Origin: Ferruginivarius sediminum
GTDB lineage: Bacteria; Pseudomonadota; Alphaproteobacteria; Kiloniellales; Rhodovibrionaceae
Reading direction: 5' to 3'
Length of the DNA stretch: 64,000 nucleotides
Assembly (NCBI RefSeq): GCF_003344765.1
Contig: NZ_QPMH01000001.1
Span: forward strand, 310,001-374,000
The notes beneath the pieces are model-generated. The model made no database searches and was not told the origin of the DNA. It was given only the letters and a program-made list of their open reading frames with translations. Both the position numbers and the translations under genes were made by a program. Positions 8,153-17,786 of the stretch are shown in pieces; position 1 is the stretch's first letter, and every line of letters begins with the position of its first letter.

Positions 8153-10516
8153 TTATTCGGCGGCCTGGGCCAGTCGGCCCCGGGCGATTCGCCAGACCTT
8201 CTCGCGGGTCGCGGGCATGGAGATCTCCTCCGTACCCAGCGCGTCGGTGATCGCGTTCATCAACGCGGGCGGGGCGGCAATCGCGCCAGCCTCGCCGCAA
8301 CCCTTCGCACCGACCGGATTGTGCGGGCAGGGCGTCTCGATCATACCGACGCGGTAGGATGGCAGGTCGTCCGCCCGCGGCATGCAGTAGTCCTGGTACG
8401 AGCCCGTGACGAGCTGACCGGCCTCGTCGTAGACACCTTCCTCCAGTAGCGCCTGGCCGATGCCCTGGGCGATGCCGCCATGCACCTGGCCCTCGACGAT
8501 CATCGGGTTGATGACCTTGCCGAAGTCGTCCACCGCGACCCAGTCGGCGATGCGGGTCGTGCCGGTCTCCGGATCGATCTCGACTTCCGCGATATGTACG
8601 CCGGCGGGATAGGTGAAGTTCGCCGGGTCGTAGAATGCCGTCTCGTCCAGGCCAGGCTCCACGCCCTCCGGGTAATTGTGCGGGACATAGGCGGTGAAGG
8701 CGATCTCACCGATCGACTTCTGCTTGTCGGTGCCTGCGACGCGGAAATTGCCGCTGTCGAACTCGATGTCGTCGACCGAGGCCTCCAGCAGATGGGCGGC
8801 GATTTTCTTTCCCTTCTCGATCACCTTGTCGCAGGCGCGGACGATGGCCGAGCCGCCGACAGCTAGCGAGCGCGAGCCGTAGGTGCCCATGCCCATCGGG
8901 ATGCGGCCGGTATCGCCGTGCACCACGTCCACGTTCTCGACCGGCACGCCAAAGCGGTCGGCCACGAGCTGGGCGAAGGTGGTCTCGTGCCCCTGGCCGT
9001 GGCTGTGCGAGCCGGTGAAGACCGAGATGCTGCCGGTGGCGTTGAAGCGGACCTGGGCGGATTCCCACAGGCCGACGCCGGCCCCCAGTGCGCCGACCAC
9101 CTGCGAGGGTGCGATGCCGCAGGCCTCGATATAGGCCGACAGGCCGATGCCGCGCAGCTTGCCGTTACGCTCCGATTCCTGACGGCGCTGGCCGAAGTTC
9201 TTGTAGTCGATCATCGCCAGCGCCTCGTCCAGCGCCTTCTCGTACTGGCCGCTGTCGTAGGTCAGTGCGACCGGCGTCTGGTACGGGAACTCGTCGGGCT
9301 GGACGAAGTTGCGCCGCCGGATCTCCGCCGGGTCCATGTTCATATCGCGCGCGGCGCGCTCCACCATGCGCTCGACAACGTAGGTCGCTTCCGGCCGGCC
9401 GGCGCCGCGATAGGCGTCGACGGGTGCGGTATTGGTGAACACGGCGCGGACGTTGCAATGGACCGCCGGCGTCTTGTACTGCCCGGCCAGCAACGTGCCG
9501 TAGAGATAGGTCGGCACGGCCGTCGCGAAGCTGGACAGATAGGCGCCGAGGTTGGCAATCGTGTCCACCTTCAACGCCAGGAACTTGCCGTTCTCGTCCA
9601 GCGCCAGCTCGGCATGGGTGACGTGGTCGCGGCCGTGGGCGTCTGAGGAGAAGCTTTCGCTGCGCTCCGCAGTCCACTTCACCGGCTTGCCGTTCAGCTT
9701 CTTCGACGCCCAGGTGCAGACGGTCTCCTCGGCATAGCAGTAGATCTTGGAGCCGAAGCCGCCACCCACGTCCGGCGCGACGATGCGGACCTTGTGCTCC
9801 GGCAGGTTGAGCACGAAGGCGCACAGGATCAGCCGCAGCAGGTGCGGGTTCTGGCTGGTCGAATACAGCGTGTACTCGTCAGTCCCGGGATCGTACTCGC
9901 CGATCGCCGCGCGTGGCTCCAGCGCGTTCGGGATCAGGCGGTTGTTCCGCAGCTCCAGCCTGGAGACATGGTGGGCCTTGGAGAACGCCTCGTCGACTGC
10001 AGCCTTGTCGCCCAGTTCCCAGTCGAAGCACAGGTTGCCCGGAGCCTCGTCGTGGATCTGCGGCGCGCCTTCGAGGGCCTTCGCGGGGTCGGCATTGGCG
10101 TCCAGCCCCTCGTAGTCGACCTCAACCAGTTCTGCCGCATCGGCCGCCTGGGCGCGAGTCTCGGCGATAACCACCGCGACGTGGTCGCCGACATAGCGCA
10201 CCTTGTCGCGAACCAGCGGGAAATGCGGCGGCGCCTTGTGCGCCTCGCCGTGCTTGTCGGTGACGACCCAGCCGCAGGGCAGGGAGCCAACGCCGTCATC
10301 GGCCATGTCCTGGCCGGTAAAGACGGCGACAACGCCGGGCGCCTGCTTCGCCGCGTCGGTGCTCACCGACTTGACGGTGGCATGCGCCATCTCTGAACGG
10401 ACGAAGACGGCATGAAGCTGTCCGGGCCGGTTGAGGTCGTCGGTGTAGTGACCGCGACCGGTCAGGAAGCGCTGATCTTCCTTGCGCAGAACGCGCGATA
10501 CGCCAGAGTCCGGCAT
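8153..10516 (-). CDS. coxL: Form II molybdenum hydroxylase large subunit (CoxL-like)
   Basis: The 787-residue catalytic subunit binds molybdopterin cytosine dinucleotide. Visible family motifs include the glycine loop [17 protein letters not shown] near 248-264, the active-site loop AYRGAGR at residues 368-374, and the catalytic glutamate in [15 protein letters not shown] close to the C-terminus. Proven CO dehydrogenases (form I) have AYxCSFR in the loop and use its cysteine for the Mo-Cu site. This protein has no such cysteine, so it belongs to form II, whose substrates are mostly unknown organic compounds. Length is normal. The gene starts 5 bases after coxS and is followed closely by coxM. 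Calling it CO dehydrogenase would go beyond the sequence. Confidence 0.93.
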   Translation of the reverse strand: MPDSGVSRVLRKEDQRFLTGRGHYTDDLNRPGQLHAVFVRSEMAHATVKSVSTDAAKQAPGVVAVFTGQDMADDGVGSLPCGWVVTDKHGEAHKAPPHFPLVRDKVRYVGDHVAVVIAETRAQAADAAELVEVDYEGLDANADPAKALEGAPQIHDEAPGNLCFDWELGDKAAVDEAFSKAHHVSRLELRNNRLIPNALEPRAAIGEYDPGTDEYTLYSTSQNPHLLRLILCAFVLNLPEHKVRIVAPDVGGGFGSKIYCYAEETVCTWASKKLNGKPVKWTAERSESFSSDAHGRDHVTHAELALDENGKFLALKVDTIANLGAYLSSFATAVPTYLYGTLLAGQYKTPAVHCNVRAVFTNTAPVDAYRGAGRPEATYVVERMVERAARDMNMDPAEIRRRNFVQPDEFPYQTPVALTYDSGQYEKALDEALAMIDYKNFGQRRQESERNGKLRGIGLSAYIEACGIAPSQVVGALGAGVGLWESAQVRFNATGSISVFTGSHSHGQGHETTFAQLVADRFGVPVENVDVVHGDTGRIPMGMGTYGSRSLAVGGSAIVRACDKVIEKGKKIAAHLLEASVDDIEFDSGNFRVAGTDKQKSIGEIAFTAYVPHNYPEGVEPGLDETAFYDPANFTYPAGVHIAEVEIDPETGTTRIADWVAVDDFGKVINPMIVEGQVHGGIAQGIGQALLEEGVYDEAGQLVTGSYQDYCMPRADDLPSYRVGMIETPCPHNPVGAKGCGEAGAIAAPPALMNAITDALGTEEISMPATREKVWRIARGRLAQAAE

Positions 10517-10520
10517 AGCC

Positions 10521-10988
<468 letters not shown>

Positions 10989-11079
10989 CTCTCTCCTCCC
11001 CGTTGGCCGGCATGGCCGTCCGGTCCGTCCGGACGTACGCCAAGCATGTTGGACCCGAATACGAAACGGGTTGTCGGTC

Positions 11080-11120
11080 AAATGCGAGTGTGTGGGGCGG
11101 CCCCGGTTTGGTCAAGCGCG
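11080..11120 (-). promoter_or_regulatory. Possible sigma70-type promoter for coxSLM
   Basis: In the coxG-coxS gap the minus strand has TTGACC (11115-11110), then a 17-base spacer, then CACACT (11092-11087). The -35-like element fits well and the -10-like element poorly. It lies about 100 bases upstream of the coxS start. The element match alone is weak evidence; the gap itself is consistent with separate transcription of coxS-L-M. Confidence 0.25.
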
Positions 11121-11186
11121 CCGGCCGCCATTTTCCGCCGCACAGGCCGGTATGCGGGCCGCCTGGGTGTCATTTCGTAAGCGCAA

Positions 11187-11894
11187 TCAAAAAGCGAAGA
11201 TGGCAAGCAGGACAAGGACAACCACGATCAGGCCGCCGACCCAGACGGCCGGGCTTAATCCGCGGCTCTCAGCTTCCGCCGGTGCGGGCCTGGACGCCTC
11301 GGCCGGCTCGGCGGGCTTCTCCGCCGGCCTCGACGGCTCGGCCGGTGCCGCGGCCTCGTTCGGGGGCGTGGCCGATTCGGCGACTGCCGGCTCCGGCGTG
11401 GCTTCGGCCGCCTCTGGTTTCGCCTCGGCCTCCGCAGGCGCTTTTGCCGCCTCCGGCTTGCCGACCACCTCGGTGAACTTCTCGAAGAACTGTCTGGCGT
11501 ACTTGTTGGCCGTGGATTTGATCAGCCGCTGGCCGAGCTGCGCCAGCTTGCCGCCCACCTGCGCATCCACGTCGTACTTCAGCAGCGTCGAGTCGCCCTG
11601 GTCCTCCAGCTTGACGTGGGCGCCGCCCTTGGCAAAGCCGGCGGCCCCGCCCGTGCCCTCGCCAGAGATCGTGTAGCTCTCGGGCGGGTTCAGGTCGGAA
11701 AGCGTCACCCGTCCCGAGAAGGTGGCGTTAACCGGTCCGACCTTCGCCTTCACCTTGGCATTGAAAGCATTGTCGCCCGACTTCTCGATATGCTGGCAGC
11801 CGGGAATGCACTGCTTGAGGATTTCCGGATCATTCAGCGCCTCCCACACCGTCTGGCGGGGCGCGGCGATCTGCTGTTCGCCGGACATTTCCAT
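11187..11894 (-). CDS. coxG: CoxG-like SRPBCC protein with C-terminal membrane anchor
   Basis: The 235-residue protein has an SRPBCC/CoxG domain in residues 1-150 (start MEMSGEQQIAAPRQTVWEAL, with PGCQHIEKSGDN and a glycine-rich GEGTGGAAGFAKGG loop). An Ala/Glu/Pro-rich linker of about 60 residues and a single hydrophobic helix (LIVVVLVLLAIFAF) at the extreme C-terminus follow. CoxG recruits aerobic CO dehydrogenase-type enzymes to the cytoplasmic membrane so that electrons can enter the respiratory chain. The tail anchor and flexible linker seen here suit that role. The ribosome site AGGAGA lies eight bases before the ATG at 11894. It precedes coxS by 198 bases and follows livF by about 100. 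Confidence 0.9.
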   Translation of the reverse strand: MEMSGEQQIAAPRQTVWEALNDPEILKQCIPGCQHIEKSGDNAFNAKVKAKVGPVNATFSGRVTLSDLNPPESYTISGEGTGGAAGFAKGGAHVKLEDQGDSTLLKYDVDAQVGGKLAQLGQRLIKSTANKYARQFFEKFTEVVGKPEAAKAPAEAEAKPEAAEATPEPAVAESATPPNEAAAPAEPSRPAEKPAEPAEASRPAPAEAESRGLSPAVWVGGLIVVVLVLLAIFAF

Positions 11895-11994
11895 GGCGAA
11901 TGTCTCCTTTAAGTTGGCTGACGTCGACGTCCGCGTTCCTTAAAACGCCATTCCCGCCGTGCGCGCAACCGTCGCGTACGCACGTATGACCGCA

Positions 11995-12864
11995 TCAGCC
12001 GCCCAGGAACAGACGCCCGACGTTCTCGTCCCGCAAGAGATCGTCGCCGCGGCCAGCCATCGCGATCTGGCCGGAGACCAGGACATAGCCGATGTCGGCG
12101 AACTCCAGTCCCTTCTTGGCGTTCTGCTCCACCATCAGGATGGTCTTGCGCTCGGCGTGCTGCAGGTCGTCGAGGATCTCGAACACCATGTCGATGAAGC
12201 GGGGCTCCAGTCCGATGGAGGGCTCGTCGACCAGCAGGATTTTCGGGTCCATCACCAGCGCGCGGGAGATTTCCAGCAGCCGCCGCTCGCCGCCGGAGAG
12301 GACGCCGGCGCGCTGATGCCGGCGTTCGGCCAGGCGGCTGTACTTGTCGAACACGCGCTGGGCGGCGTCCCTGGCGTCCTTGCGGCTGTCGAGGAGGTAG
12401 CCGCCCATCAGCAGGTTCTCCTCCACCGTCAGGTCCGGGAAAACCGAGTTGTCCTGCAGAATGTAGGCGATGCCGGCGCGCTTAAGCTTATCTTTCGGCG
12501 AGAGGTGCGTGACCTCGGTGCCGTTCACCGAGATCCGGCCGTCGAAGATGTTGGTGAAGCCGAACACCGAATGCAGCACGGTCGACTTGCCCGCGCCGTT
12601 CGGGCCGATCAGGCAGATCGATTGTCCCGCGCCGCACAGCAGGTCGATCTCGTGCAGGATCTCCATCTTGCCATAGCCGGCGCGCAGCCCGTCGATCCGC
12701 AACAGCGGGTCGCCGTTGCAGAGTTCCTCCAGTGTCTCCCGGCCCGGTCCCTCGGCGGCGATTTCCTGGGCTTGGCGGGCGACATCGTCGACGGAGAGCA
12801 CCGTGTCGACGTCGCCGAATCCATAGCCGCTGGTCGCCCGGCCCTTGCGGCGGTCCTCGGCCAT
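11995..12864 (-). CDS. livF: Branched-chain amino acid-type ABC transporter ATPase (LivF)
   Basis: The 289-residue ATPase has Walker A GPNGAGKST near residue 90, the signature LSGGERR near 187, and Walker B ILLVDEPSIGLEP near 207. It is LivF-like (SIGLEP after Walker B, short family core). It differs from standard LivF (about 235 residues) by an N-terminal extension of about 50 residues before the ABC core starts at GDPLLRIDGL. The start ATG shares one base with the stop of livG (TAATG), which argues for the long form. The extension has no recognised domain. Together with LivG it should power import through LivH and LivM. Confidence 0.9.
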   Translation of the reverse strand: MAEDRRKGRATSGYGFGDVDTVLSVDDVARQAQEIAAEGPGRETLEELCNGDPLLRIDGLRAGYGKMEILHEIDLLCGAGQSICLIGPNGAGKSTVLHSVFGFTNIFDGRISVNGTEVTHLSPKDKLKRAGIAYILQDNSVFPDLTVEENLLMGGYLLDSRKDARDAAQRVFDKYSRLAERRHQRAGVLSGGERRLLEISRALVMDPKILLVDEPSIGLEPRFIDMVFEILDDLQHAERKTILMVEQNAKKGLEFADIGYVLVSGQIAMAGRGDDLLRDENVGRLFLGG

Positions 12865-13607
12865 TACTGGCCTCCCAGGTAAGCGTCGATGACGCGTTGG
12901 TCGTTGCGCACGGCCTCCGGATCGCCTTCCGCCAGGAGCTGGCCGTGGGCGAGGCAGTATATCCGTTCCGCGAGGTTCATGATGACGCGCATGTTGTGCT
13001 CGATCACGAGGAGGGTGATGCCTAGCTGCTTGTTGGCACGGTTCAGGCGGTCCAGGAGTCCGTTGATGAGCGTGGGGTTGATACCCGCCGTCGGCTCGTC
13101 GAGGAGCAGCATCTTCGGCCGGTTCATCAGCGCCATGGCGAACTCCAGCAGCTTCTGCTGGCCGAACGACAACTCGCCGGCCCGCAGGTGGCGCTTGGCG
13201 TAGAGGCCGACGAAGTCGAGTAGTTCCTCCGCTTCGTCGTGGGTTTCGCGCGGGAAGCCGGCCAGTATGCTGAACAGGCTTTCATGGCGATGTGGCACCG
13301 AGATCAGCATGTTGTCCATGCAGGTCATCTCGCCATAGATCCGGGTCTGCTGGAACGTACGCAGCATGCCCAGCCGGGCGATCTGCGGCACCCGCAGCCT
13401 GGAGATTTCCGCACCCTCGAAGCGTACCGAGCCGGAATCGACCGGATGGCTGCCGACGATGGAGTTGAACAGCGTCGTCTTGCCCGAGCCGTTTGGCCCG
13501 ATGACGCCGACGATCTCGCCTTCGTTCACGCGCAGCGAGATGTCGGAGTTGGCGACGATGCCGCCAAAGCTCTTGGAAACCTTCTCAACCTGGAGGATCG
13601 GGGTCAT
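12864..13607 (-). CDS. livG: Branched-chain amino acid-type ABC transporter ATPase (LivG)
   Basis: The 247-residue ATPase starts at ATG 13607, which overlaps the livM stop by four bases (ATGA) and follows the ribosome site GGGAGGTG. A longer reading to 13985 would run through livM and is rejected. Visible motifs are Walker A GPNGSGKTT near 36, the Q-loop TFQQTRIY near 90, the signature LSFGQQK near 157 and Walker B MLLLDEPTAGINP near 177. The LivG-specific extension after the signature (TAGINP, then LVIEHNMRVI) is present. It pairs with LivF. Confidence 0.93.
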   Translation of the reverse strand: MTPILQVEKVSKSFGGIVANSDISLRVNEGEIVGVIGPNGSGKTTLFNSIVGSHPVDSGSVRFEGAEISRLRVPQIARLGMLRTFQQTRIYGEMTCMDNMLISVPHRHESLFSILAGFPRETHDEAEELLDFVGLYAKRHLRAGELSFGQQKLLEFAMALMNRPKMLLLDEPTAGINPTLINGLLDRLNRANKQLGITLLVIEHNMRVIMNLAERIYCLAHGQLLAEGDPEAVRNDQRVIDAYLGGQ

Positions 13608-14698
13608 CGCGCACCTCCCTCCGCCGGGTCGGCACTGCCGCCGGCCTCCTTGGGCTGTACCTTGTAGCCGAAGCGCTCGGGAAACTTCTCGCGCAGGAAG
13701 CCGAGGATGCCTTGCGGGAAGAACACGACGATCACCACGATCAAGAGACCCAGCGCCACGCGCTGCCAGCCGAGCAGATAAGTCCAGAACAGCTCCTGCG
13801 TGATGTGGAACACGGCCGCGCCGATCACTGGCCCCCAGAGCGTTCCCTTGCCGCCGAGAATGGCCATCAGGACCATCCAGACACCGTAGGTGACGCCGGC
13901 GAACGCGACGTCGCGCGGGGCGATGAAGCCGACGATATTGCCGACGATGCCCCCCGCGATACCCAGGAAGAACGCGGCGATGCACCAGCCGACCGCCTTG
14001 TAGCGCGTCGTGTGGATGCCCATCGCCTCCGCCTTGTCCTCGTCGTCGCGGATCGCGTTGATCGCAAGCCCGAAGCGTCCGGCGTAGATGCGCTTAAGGG
14101 CGAAGAAGGTGACGATGGCCAGGGCGAAGCTGAGGTAATAGAAGAACTCCTCCCGCGCGCCCGTCTCCCCCGGGAAGCGCGGTGGCACCATGCCGCTGCC
14201 GGCGCCGATGTAGTCCCAGCCGGCGGCGATCTCGCCCGCCGCGATCCCGAGGCCCAGTGTTCCAATGGCGAAATAGTGCCCGCGCAAGCCCAACATGCCG
14301 AAACCGAACACCGCCGCGCAGGCGGTTGCCGCGATTGCCGCGATACCCAGGCCGACGCCCAGGCCCAGCAGGTATTCGCCCAGCGTTGGGTCCAGAACCT
14401 CGCCGCCCTTCGCGGCATTGTAGGCTGTAACATCGGTGAACAGCCCAACCTGCAGCACGGCCGTCACATACATGCCGACGCCGAAGAACAGGATGTTGCC
14501 GAAGGAATTGTAGCCCATCTGGCCACCCAGGATGTCCCAGGTTAGCGCCAGCACGACCATGATCCAGAGGAAGGCCATCTGGGTTTGATAGGCCGGGAAC
14601 AGCAGCGGCGCGATCACCGAGACAATCAGGATCGCTAGGTAGCCCATTGATTTCCGGGTCTTTACGGCCGCGCCGGTCGTTTGCGTCGCCTCGCTCAT
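13604..14698 (-). CDS. livM: Branched-chain amino acid-type ABC permease (LivM)
   Basis: The 364-residue membrane protein has about ten hydrophobic segments and the LivM signature region: YFAIGTLGLGIAAGE near 150, and the cytoplasmic EAA-like loop with INAIRDDEDKAEAMGI near 215. The C-terminal tail (residues about 335-364) is charged and rich in glycine and proline. The livH and livM genes overlap by four bases. With LivH it forms the membrane channel of the importer. Confidence 0.93.
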   Translation of the reverse strand: MSEATQTTGAAVKTRKSMGYLAILIVSVIAPLLFPAYQTQMAFLWIMVVLALTWDILGGQMGYNSFGNILFFGVGMYVTAVLQVGLFTDVTAYNAAKGGEVLDPTLGEYLLGLGVGLGIAAIAATACAAVFGFGMLGLRGHYFAIGTLGLGIAAGEIAAGWDYIGAGSGMVPPRFPGETGAREEFFYYLSFALAIVTFFALKRIYAGRFGLAINAIRDDEDKAEAMGIHTTRYKAVGWCIAAFFLGIAGGIVGNIVGFIAPRDVAFAGVTYGVWMVLMAILGGKGTLWGPVIGAAVFHITQELFWTYLLGWQRVALGLLIVVIVVFFPQGILGFLREKFPERFGYKVQPKEAGGSADPAEGGAR

Positions 14699-15594
14699 TT
14701 CAGGTACTTCCGCTGGCGCTGCAGGAGCATGTTGCGGCTGATCAGGATGGCGACCAGAAGCAGGAACACGAAGGCGTTCTGATATTCCGCCCCCAGCGTG
14801 AAGCCGGCGAACTGCTCGGCCACGCCCAGGCCAAAGGCCGAGGCGATGACCCCCGGCAGGTTGCCCAGGCCCGCCACCACGACGATCGTGAATGACCGCA
14901 CGGTATAGATCAGACCCTGGTAGGGATGGATGGTAAACGCCATCACCACCAGCGCACCGGCCGCCCCGCAGATCGCCGCGTTCAAACCGTAGGTGAAGGC
15001 ATACACACGATCGGTGTCGATGCCGAGGATACGCGCCGCCCGCGCGTCCTGCGCGGTCGCCCGGATCGCCTGACCCATGCGGGAGTTACGCATGAACAGC
15101 GTCAGTGCCACCGCGATCACACCGGCGAGCACGAACCCCAGCACCTTGACCTGCGAGATCGATACCATGCCGCCCATCATGAACCAGGTGCCAAGCCCCG
15201 GATCCAGGGTGCGCACGTCGGAGCCGAACAGTTCGTTCATCAACTGCTGCAGCAGGATGGACAACCCGAAGGTCGCCAGGATCGAGGTGAAGAGGTCGCG
15301 ATCGACGATGCGGAATATCACCAGCCGGTAGCACAGCCAGCCGATCGCAAATAGCACCACGGCCGCGGCGGGAATGCCGAGCAGCTCGGGCGCGCCCGCT
15401 TGAGAGACGCCCAGTGCCACGAAGCCGCCCAGGATGACCCATTCGCCCTGGACGATGTTGATGATGTTCATCACGCCCCACACGAGAGCCATGCCGTAGG
15501 CTGCCAGGGCGAAGATCGCGCCGAGCAGGATGCCCTCGACCACGAGCTGCACGCCGAGCGCGGGCGCTTCGAAGATTAACAGTAGGTTTTCCAT
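14695..15594 (-). CDS. livH: Branched-chain amino acid-type ABC permease (LivH)
   Basis: The 299-residue permease has about eight membrane segments and family motifs including GMALVWGVMNIINIVQGEW near 33-51 and the cytoplasmic loop GQAIRATAQDARAARILG near 170. An upstream TTG at 15648 is in frame. The ATG at 15594 gives the normal N-terminus (MENLLLIFEAPALG) and is preferred, although no strong ribosome site precedes either. The gene follows the livJ gene after an intergenic terminator-like hairpin (15652-15695), so its expression is probably lower than that of livJ. Confidence 0.9.
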   Translation of the reverse strand: MENLLLIFEAPALGVQLVVEGILLGAIFALAAYGMALVWGVMNIINIVQGEWVILGGFVALGVSQAGAPELLGIPAAAVVLFAIGWLCYRLVIFRIVDRDLFTSILATFGLSILLQQLMNELFGSDVRTLDPGLGTWFMMGGMVSISQVKVLGFVLAGVIAVALTLFMRNSRMGQAIRATAQDARAARILGIDTDRVYAFTYGLNAAICGAAGALVVMAFTIHPYQGLIYTVRSFTIVVVAGLGNLPGVIASAFGLGVAEQFAGFTLGAEYQNAFVFLLLVAILISRNMLLQRQRKYLK

Positions 15595-15651
15595 GAACGC
15601 GACCGCTTGCCGTGCGGTTGACGTGTCGCCTCGCGCGTTCCGACGCAAGGC

Positions 15652-15695
15652 AAAAAGGCACCCGCTTCCAGCCGACAGACGTAGCTGGAAGCGGG
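15652..15695 (-). terminator. Intrinsic terminator / attenuator between livJ and livH
   Basis: On the minus strand a perfect 12-base-pair stem (CCCGCTTCCAGC with GCTGGAAGCGGG; arms 15684-15695 and 15661-15672, loop 11) is followed by TGCC and five T residues. It lies between livJ and livH in a single-strand operon. It probably stops most transcripts after the binding-protein gene and lets some through to the permease genes. Confidence 0.8.
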
Positions 15696-15714
15696 CATTG
15701 CCGGCTCTTAGAGC

Positions 15715-16956
15715 TTACTTACGCTCCGACCACGGCGGGATCGGATAGCGCACGTCCGCTGCCGCCCACTTGGTCGGCGCGACCACGACGTACTCGCCGT
15801 CCTGCACCTGATAGAGAACCATCGGCTTGGCGACGTTCTTGCCGGTCTCGTCGAAGCGTACCGGACCATAGAAGGTCATCAGGTCGGTTTCCGCCAGAGC
15901 GTCGCGCACCGCCTTCGGCTCCAGGCTGCCGGCGCGCTCGAAGGCGTCGACATAGACCAGTACCGCCGCGGCCGACTCGGCGGCCTGATAGGGCGGGGCG
16001 TAGTCGTACTCGGCCTCGAAGTCGGCGGCGAACTCACTCGCCTTGCCCAGGTAGTCGTCCGAATAGCTGAGGCTCGGTGCCCACTGCGAGGCGCACAGCG
16101 TGTATTCGGCGTCCGACCCGAACTTCTGGATAATCTGCGCCGCATCGCAGTGCGTCATCGCCAGCATCGGCACGTTCACCTGCATATCGGCCATCTGCCG
16201 AATCGCCAGTGCCGCACCCTTGGAGTGGCCGGAAACCACGAACAGGTCCGGATTCTTCGCCTTCGCCTTGATGAGGGTCGACGACATGTCGTTGATCTCG
16301 GGCGGCAGCTTGTCGTCGATCACCATCTCCATGCCGTAACCCTCGGCGTCGGCCAGCACGCCGGCACGGATATCCTGGCTGAAGGGATCGTTCTCGAAGG
16401 CACCGCCGACCGTCATGTCGCTCGGCTTCTCGCCTTCCTTCTCGGCCAGCTCGGCGCGCAGGTCGACGGCACTGGCGAGATACTGCTCGGAGGTCGATAG
16501 CACGGCGAAGAGGTACTCATAGCCCTGGGTGAACAACGAACGCGATGCGCCGTTCGCCTCGACCATCGGCACCTCGTACTTCTCGGTGACCGGCGCCATC
16601 GCCTTGGTCATGCCCGAGGAGTAGGGGCCGAGGACGTACTTCACGCCGTCCTGCTTGATCAGGCGTTCGGCAAGCTGGGCGCCACGCGCCGGGGTCGATT
16701 CGTCGTCGTAGTACTTGACCTCGATGCGGTAGGTCTTGTCGCCGACCTCGACGCCGCCCATCGAGTTCACCCGCTCGACAGCGAGGTCGTAGCCATTCTT
16801 CGTGTGCCCGCCGTTCGTCGAGTACTTACCGGTCAGTGAAACCGCCGCGCCAAGGGTGATGGTGCCGTCGAACTCGGCGGCCGAGGCTGCCGAGGCGGCC
16901 ATACCGAGTGCCGCGGCACTGGTCAGGCACAAGCCAAGATTTTTGATGGATTTCAT
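15715..16956 (-). CDS. livJ: Liv-type ABC transporter periplasmic substrate-binding protein
   Basis: The 413-residue precursor has a signal peptide (about residues 1-26, cleaved after AASAASA) and a periplasmic type I binding fold of the LivJ/amide family. Visible landmarks are TITLGAAVSLTGKYS near the N-terminus of the mature protein and the GPYSSGMTKAMAPVTEKY segment near 135. The ligand cannot be read from sequence; this family binds branched-chain amino acids, amides, urea or aromatic compounds. It is the first gene of the livJ-H-M-G-F operon, 150 bases downstream of the LuxR-type gene and upstream of the cox genes on the same strand. Confidence 0.9.
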   Translation of the reverse strand: MKSIKNLGLCLTSAAALGMAASAASAAEFDGTITLGAAVSLTGKYSTNGGHTKNGYDLAVERVNSMGGVEVGDKTYRIEVKYYDDESTPARGAQLAERLIKQDGVKYVLGPYSSGMTKAMAPVTEKYEVPMVEANGASRSLFTQGYEYLFAVLSTSEQYLASAVDLRAELAEKEGEKPSDMTVGGAFENDPFSQDIRAGVLADAEGYGMEMVIDDKLPPEINDMSSTLIKAKAKNPDLFVVSGHSKGAALAIRQMADMQVNVPMLAMTHCDAAQIIQKFGSDAEYTLCASQWAPSLSYSDDYLGKASEFAADFEAEYDYAPPYQAAESAAAVLVYVDAFERAGSLEPKAVRDALAETDLMTFYGPVRFDETGKNVAKPMVLYQVQDGEYVVVAPTKWAAADVRYPIPPWSERK

Positions 16957-17108
16957 GGGTCAGTCGCCTCCCCGTCTTTTGTGAGCCTGCCGCCACTGGC
17001 CGGCGGCGGGTCCTGGGAACCGGTTCCGCCATCCGGACCGGCCCTTCTTGATTGTGAGAACGTTATCGGCAGTAGCGCGGGGAAACAAGTGCGACAGTGA
17101 CGTGCGGC

Positions 17109-17786
17109 TCAACCCTGGCCGCTCTGGCTGGCCAGACGGCTGGCGCAAAGGGCGACATCGACGCGATTGCGCAGTCCGAGTTGGCGAATCACGCGGTGAA
17201 CGTAGATTCGCACGGTGCCCTCGCGCAGCCCCAGCGCATCGGCGATCTCGCGATTGGAGTGTCCACGCCCCAGCATCTCCATGACCTGCCGCTCCCGGCG
17301 GGTCAGCCGCGACAGCCGCTGCTGGATATCCGGCGGGAAGGGACGGGCGCCGGTGTCGCTCAGCTCCGGGGCCATCAGGTCGGGTGGGAAGTGGGATTCG
17401 CCCTCCACCGCGGCGCGCAATGCCTGATCCACCTCGCCGGGCGTACTCTCTGAATGTAGGTACCCATTGGCCCCGATTGCCTGGGCGCGCTGGGCCATGT
17501 CGGGATGGCGCTCCGAGGTCATGAGGATCAGGGGTGTCTTCGGCCAGCGCCGCCGGATCCGGGCGAGAAGCCGCTCGTGCCGGGGGTTCGTGGTGGGCGC
17601 GGCAACAACGACCACATCGGCCCAGCCGTCCTGGATCTGGCGGCCCAGCTCGTCCGGCTCGCTGGCGGCGCGGATCTGGTGGCCAGGGGCGACGGCCTCG
17701 AAGAAGCGTTTGGCGCCCGAAGTGTACCAGGGCAGTTCCGATGTCACGACGACGTGCAAGTTCCGCTGCTTTGTCGTTGTCGCCAC
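17109..17786 (-). CDS. LuxR/FixJ-family regulator with degenerate receiver domain
   Basis: The 225-residue protein has a receiver-like N-terminal half and a clear LuxR-type helix-turn-helix at 159-212 (LTRRERQVMEMLGRGHSNRE, then IADALGLREGTVRIYVHRV). In the receiver the usual Asp-Asp pocket is replaced by Ser-Glu (residues 16-17) and the phospho-accepting Asp by Ala (residue 62, in VVVVAAP). The conserved Lys is a Ser (GYLHSES, residue 112). Only the Thr at 90 is kept. The receiver therefore probably is not controlled by phosphorylation at the normal site. The gene lies 150 bases upstream of livJ on the same strand and is a likely regulator of the liv-cox region, by position only. Confidence 0.88.
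   Translation of the reverse strand: MATTTKQRNLHVVVTSELPWYTSGAKRFFEAVAPGHQIRAASEPDELGRQIQDGWADVVVVAAPTTNPRHERLLARIRRRWPKTPLILMTSERHPDMAQRAQAIGANGYLHSESTPGEVDQALRAAVEGESHFPPDLMAPELSDTGARPFPPDIQQRLSRLTRRERQVMEMLGRGHSNREIADALGLREGTVRIYVHRVIRQLGLRNRVDVALCASRLASQSGQG

Noticed and set aside
8153-10516. Carbon monoxide dehydrogenase as the enzyme's identity
   Set aside because: The loop is AYRGAGR and lacks the copper-binding cysteine, so CO oxidation is not supported by sequence.
13608-13985. Longer N-terminus for LivG
   Set aside because: This part overlaps livM, has no LivG homology, and the ATG at 13607 has a ribosome site and the ATGA overlap.
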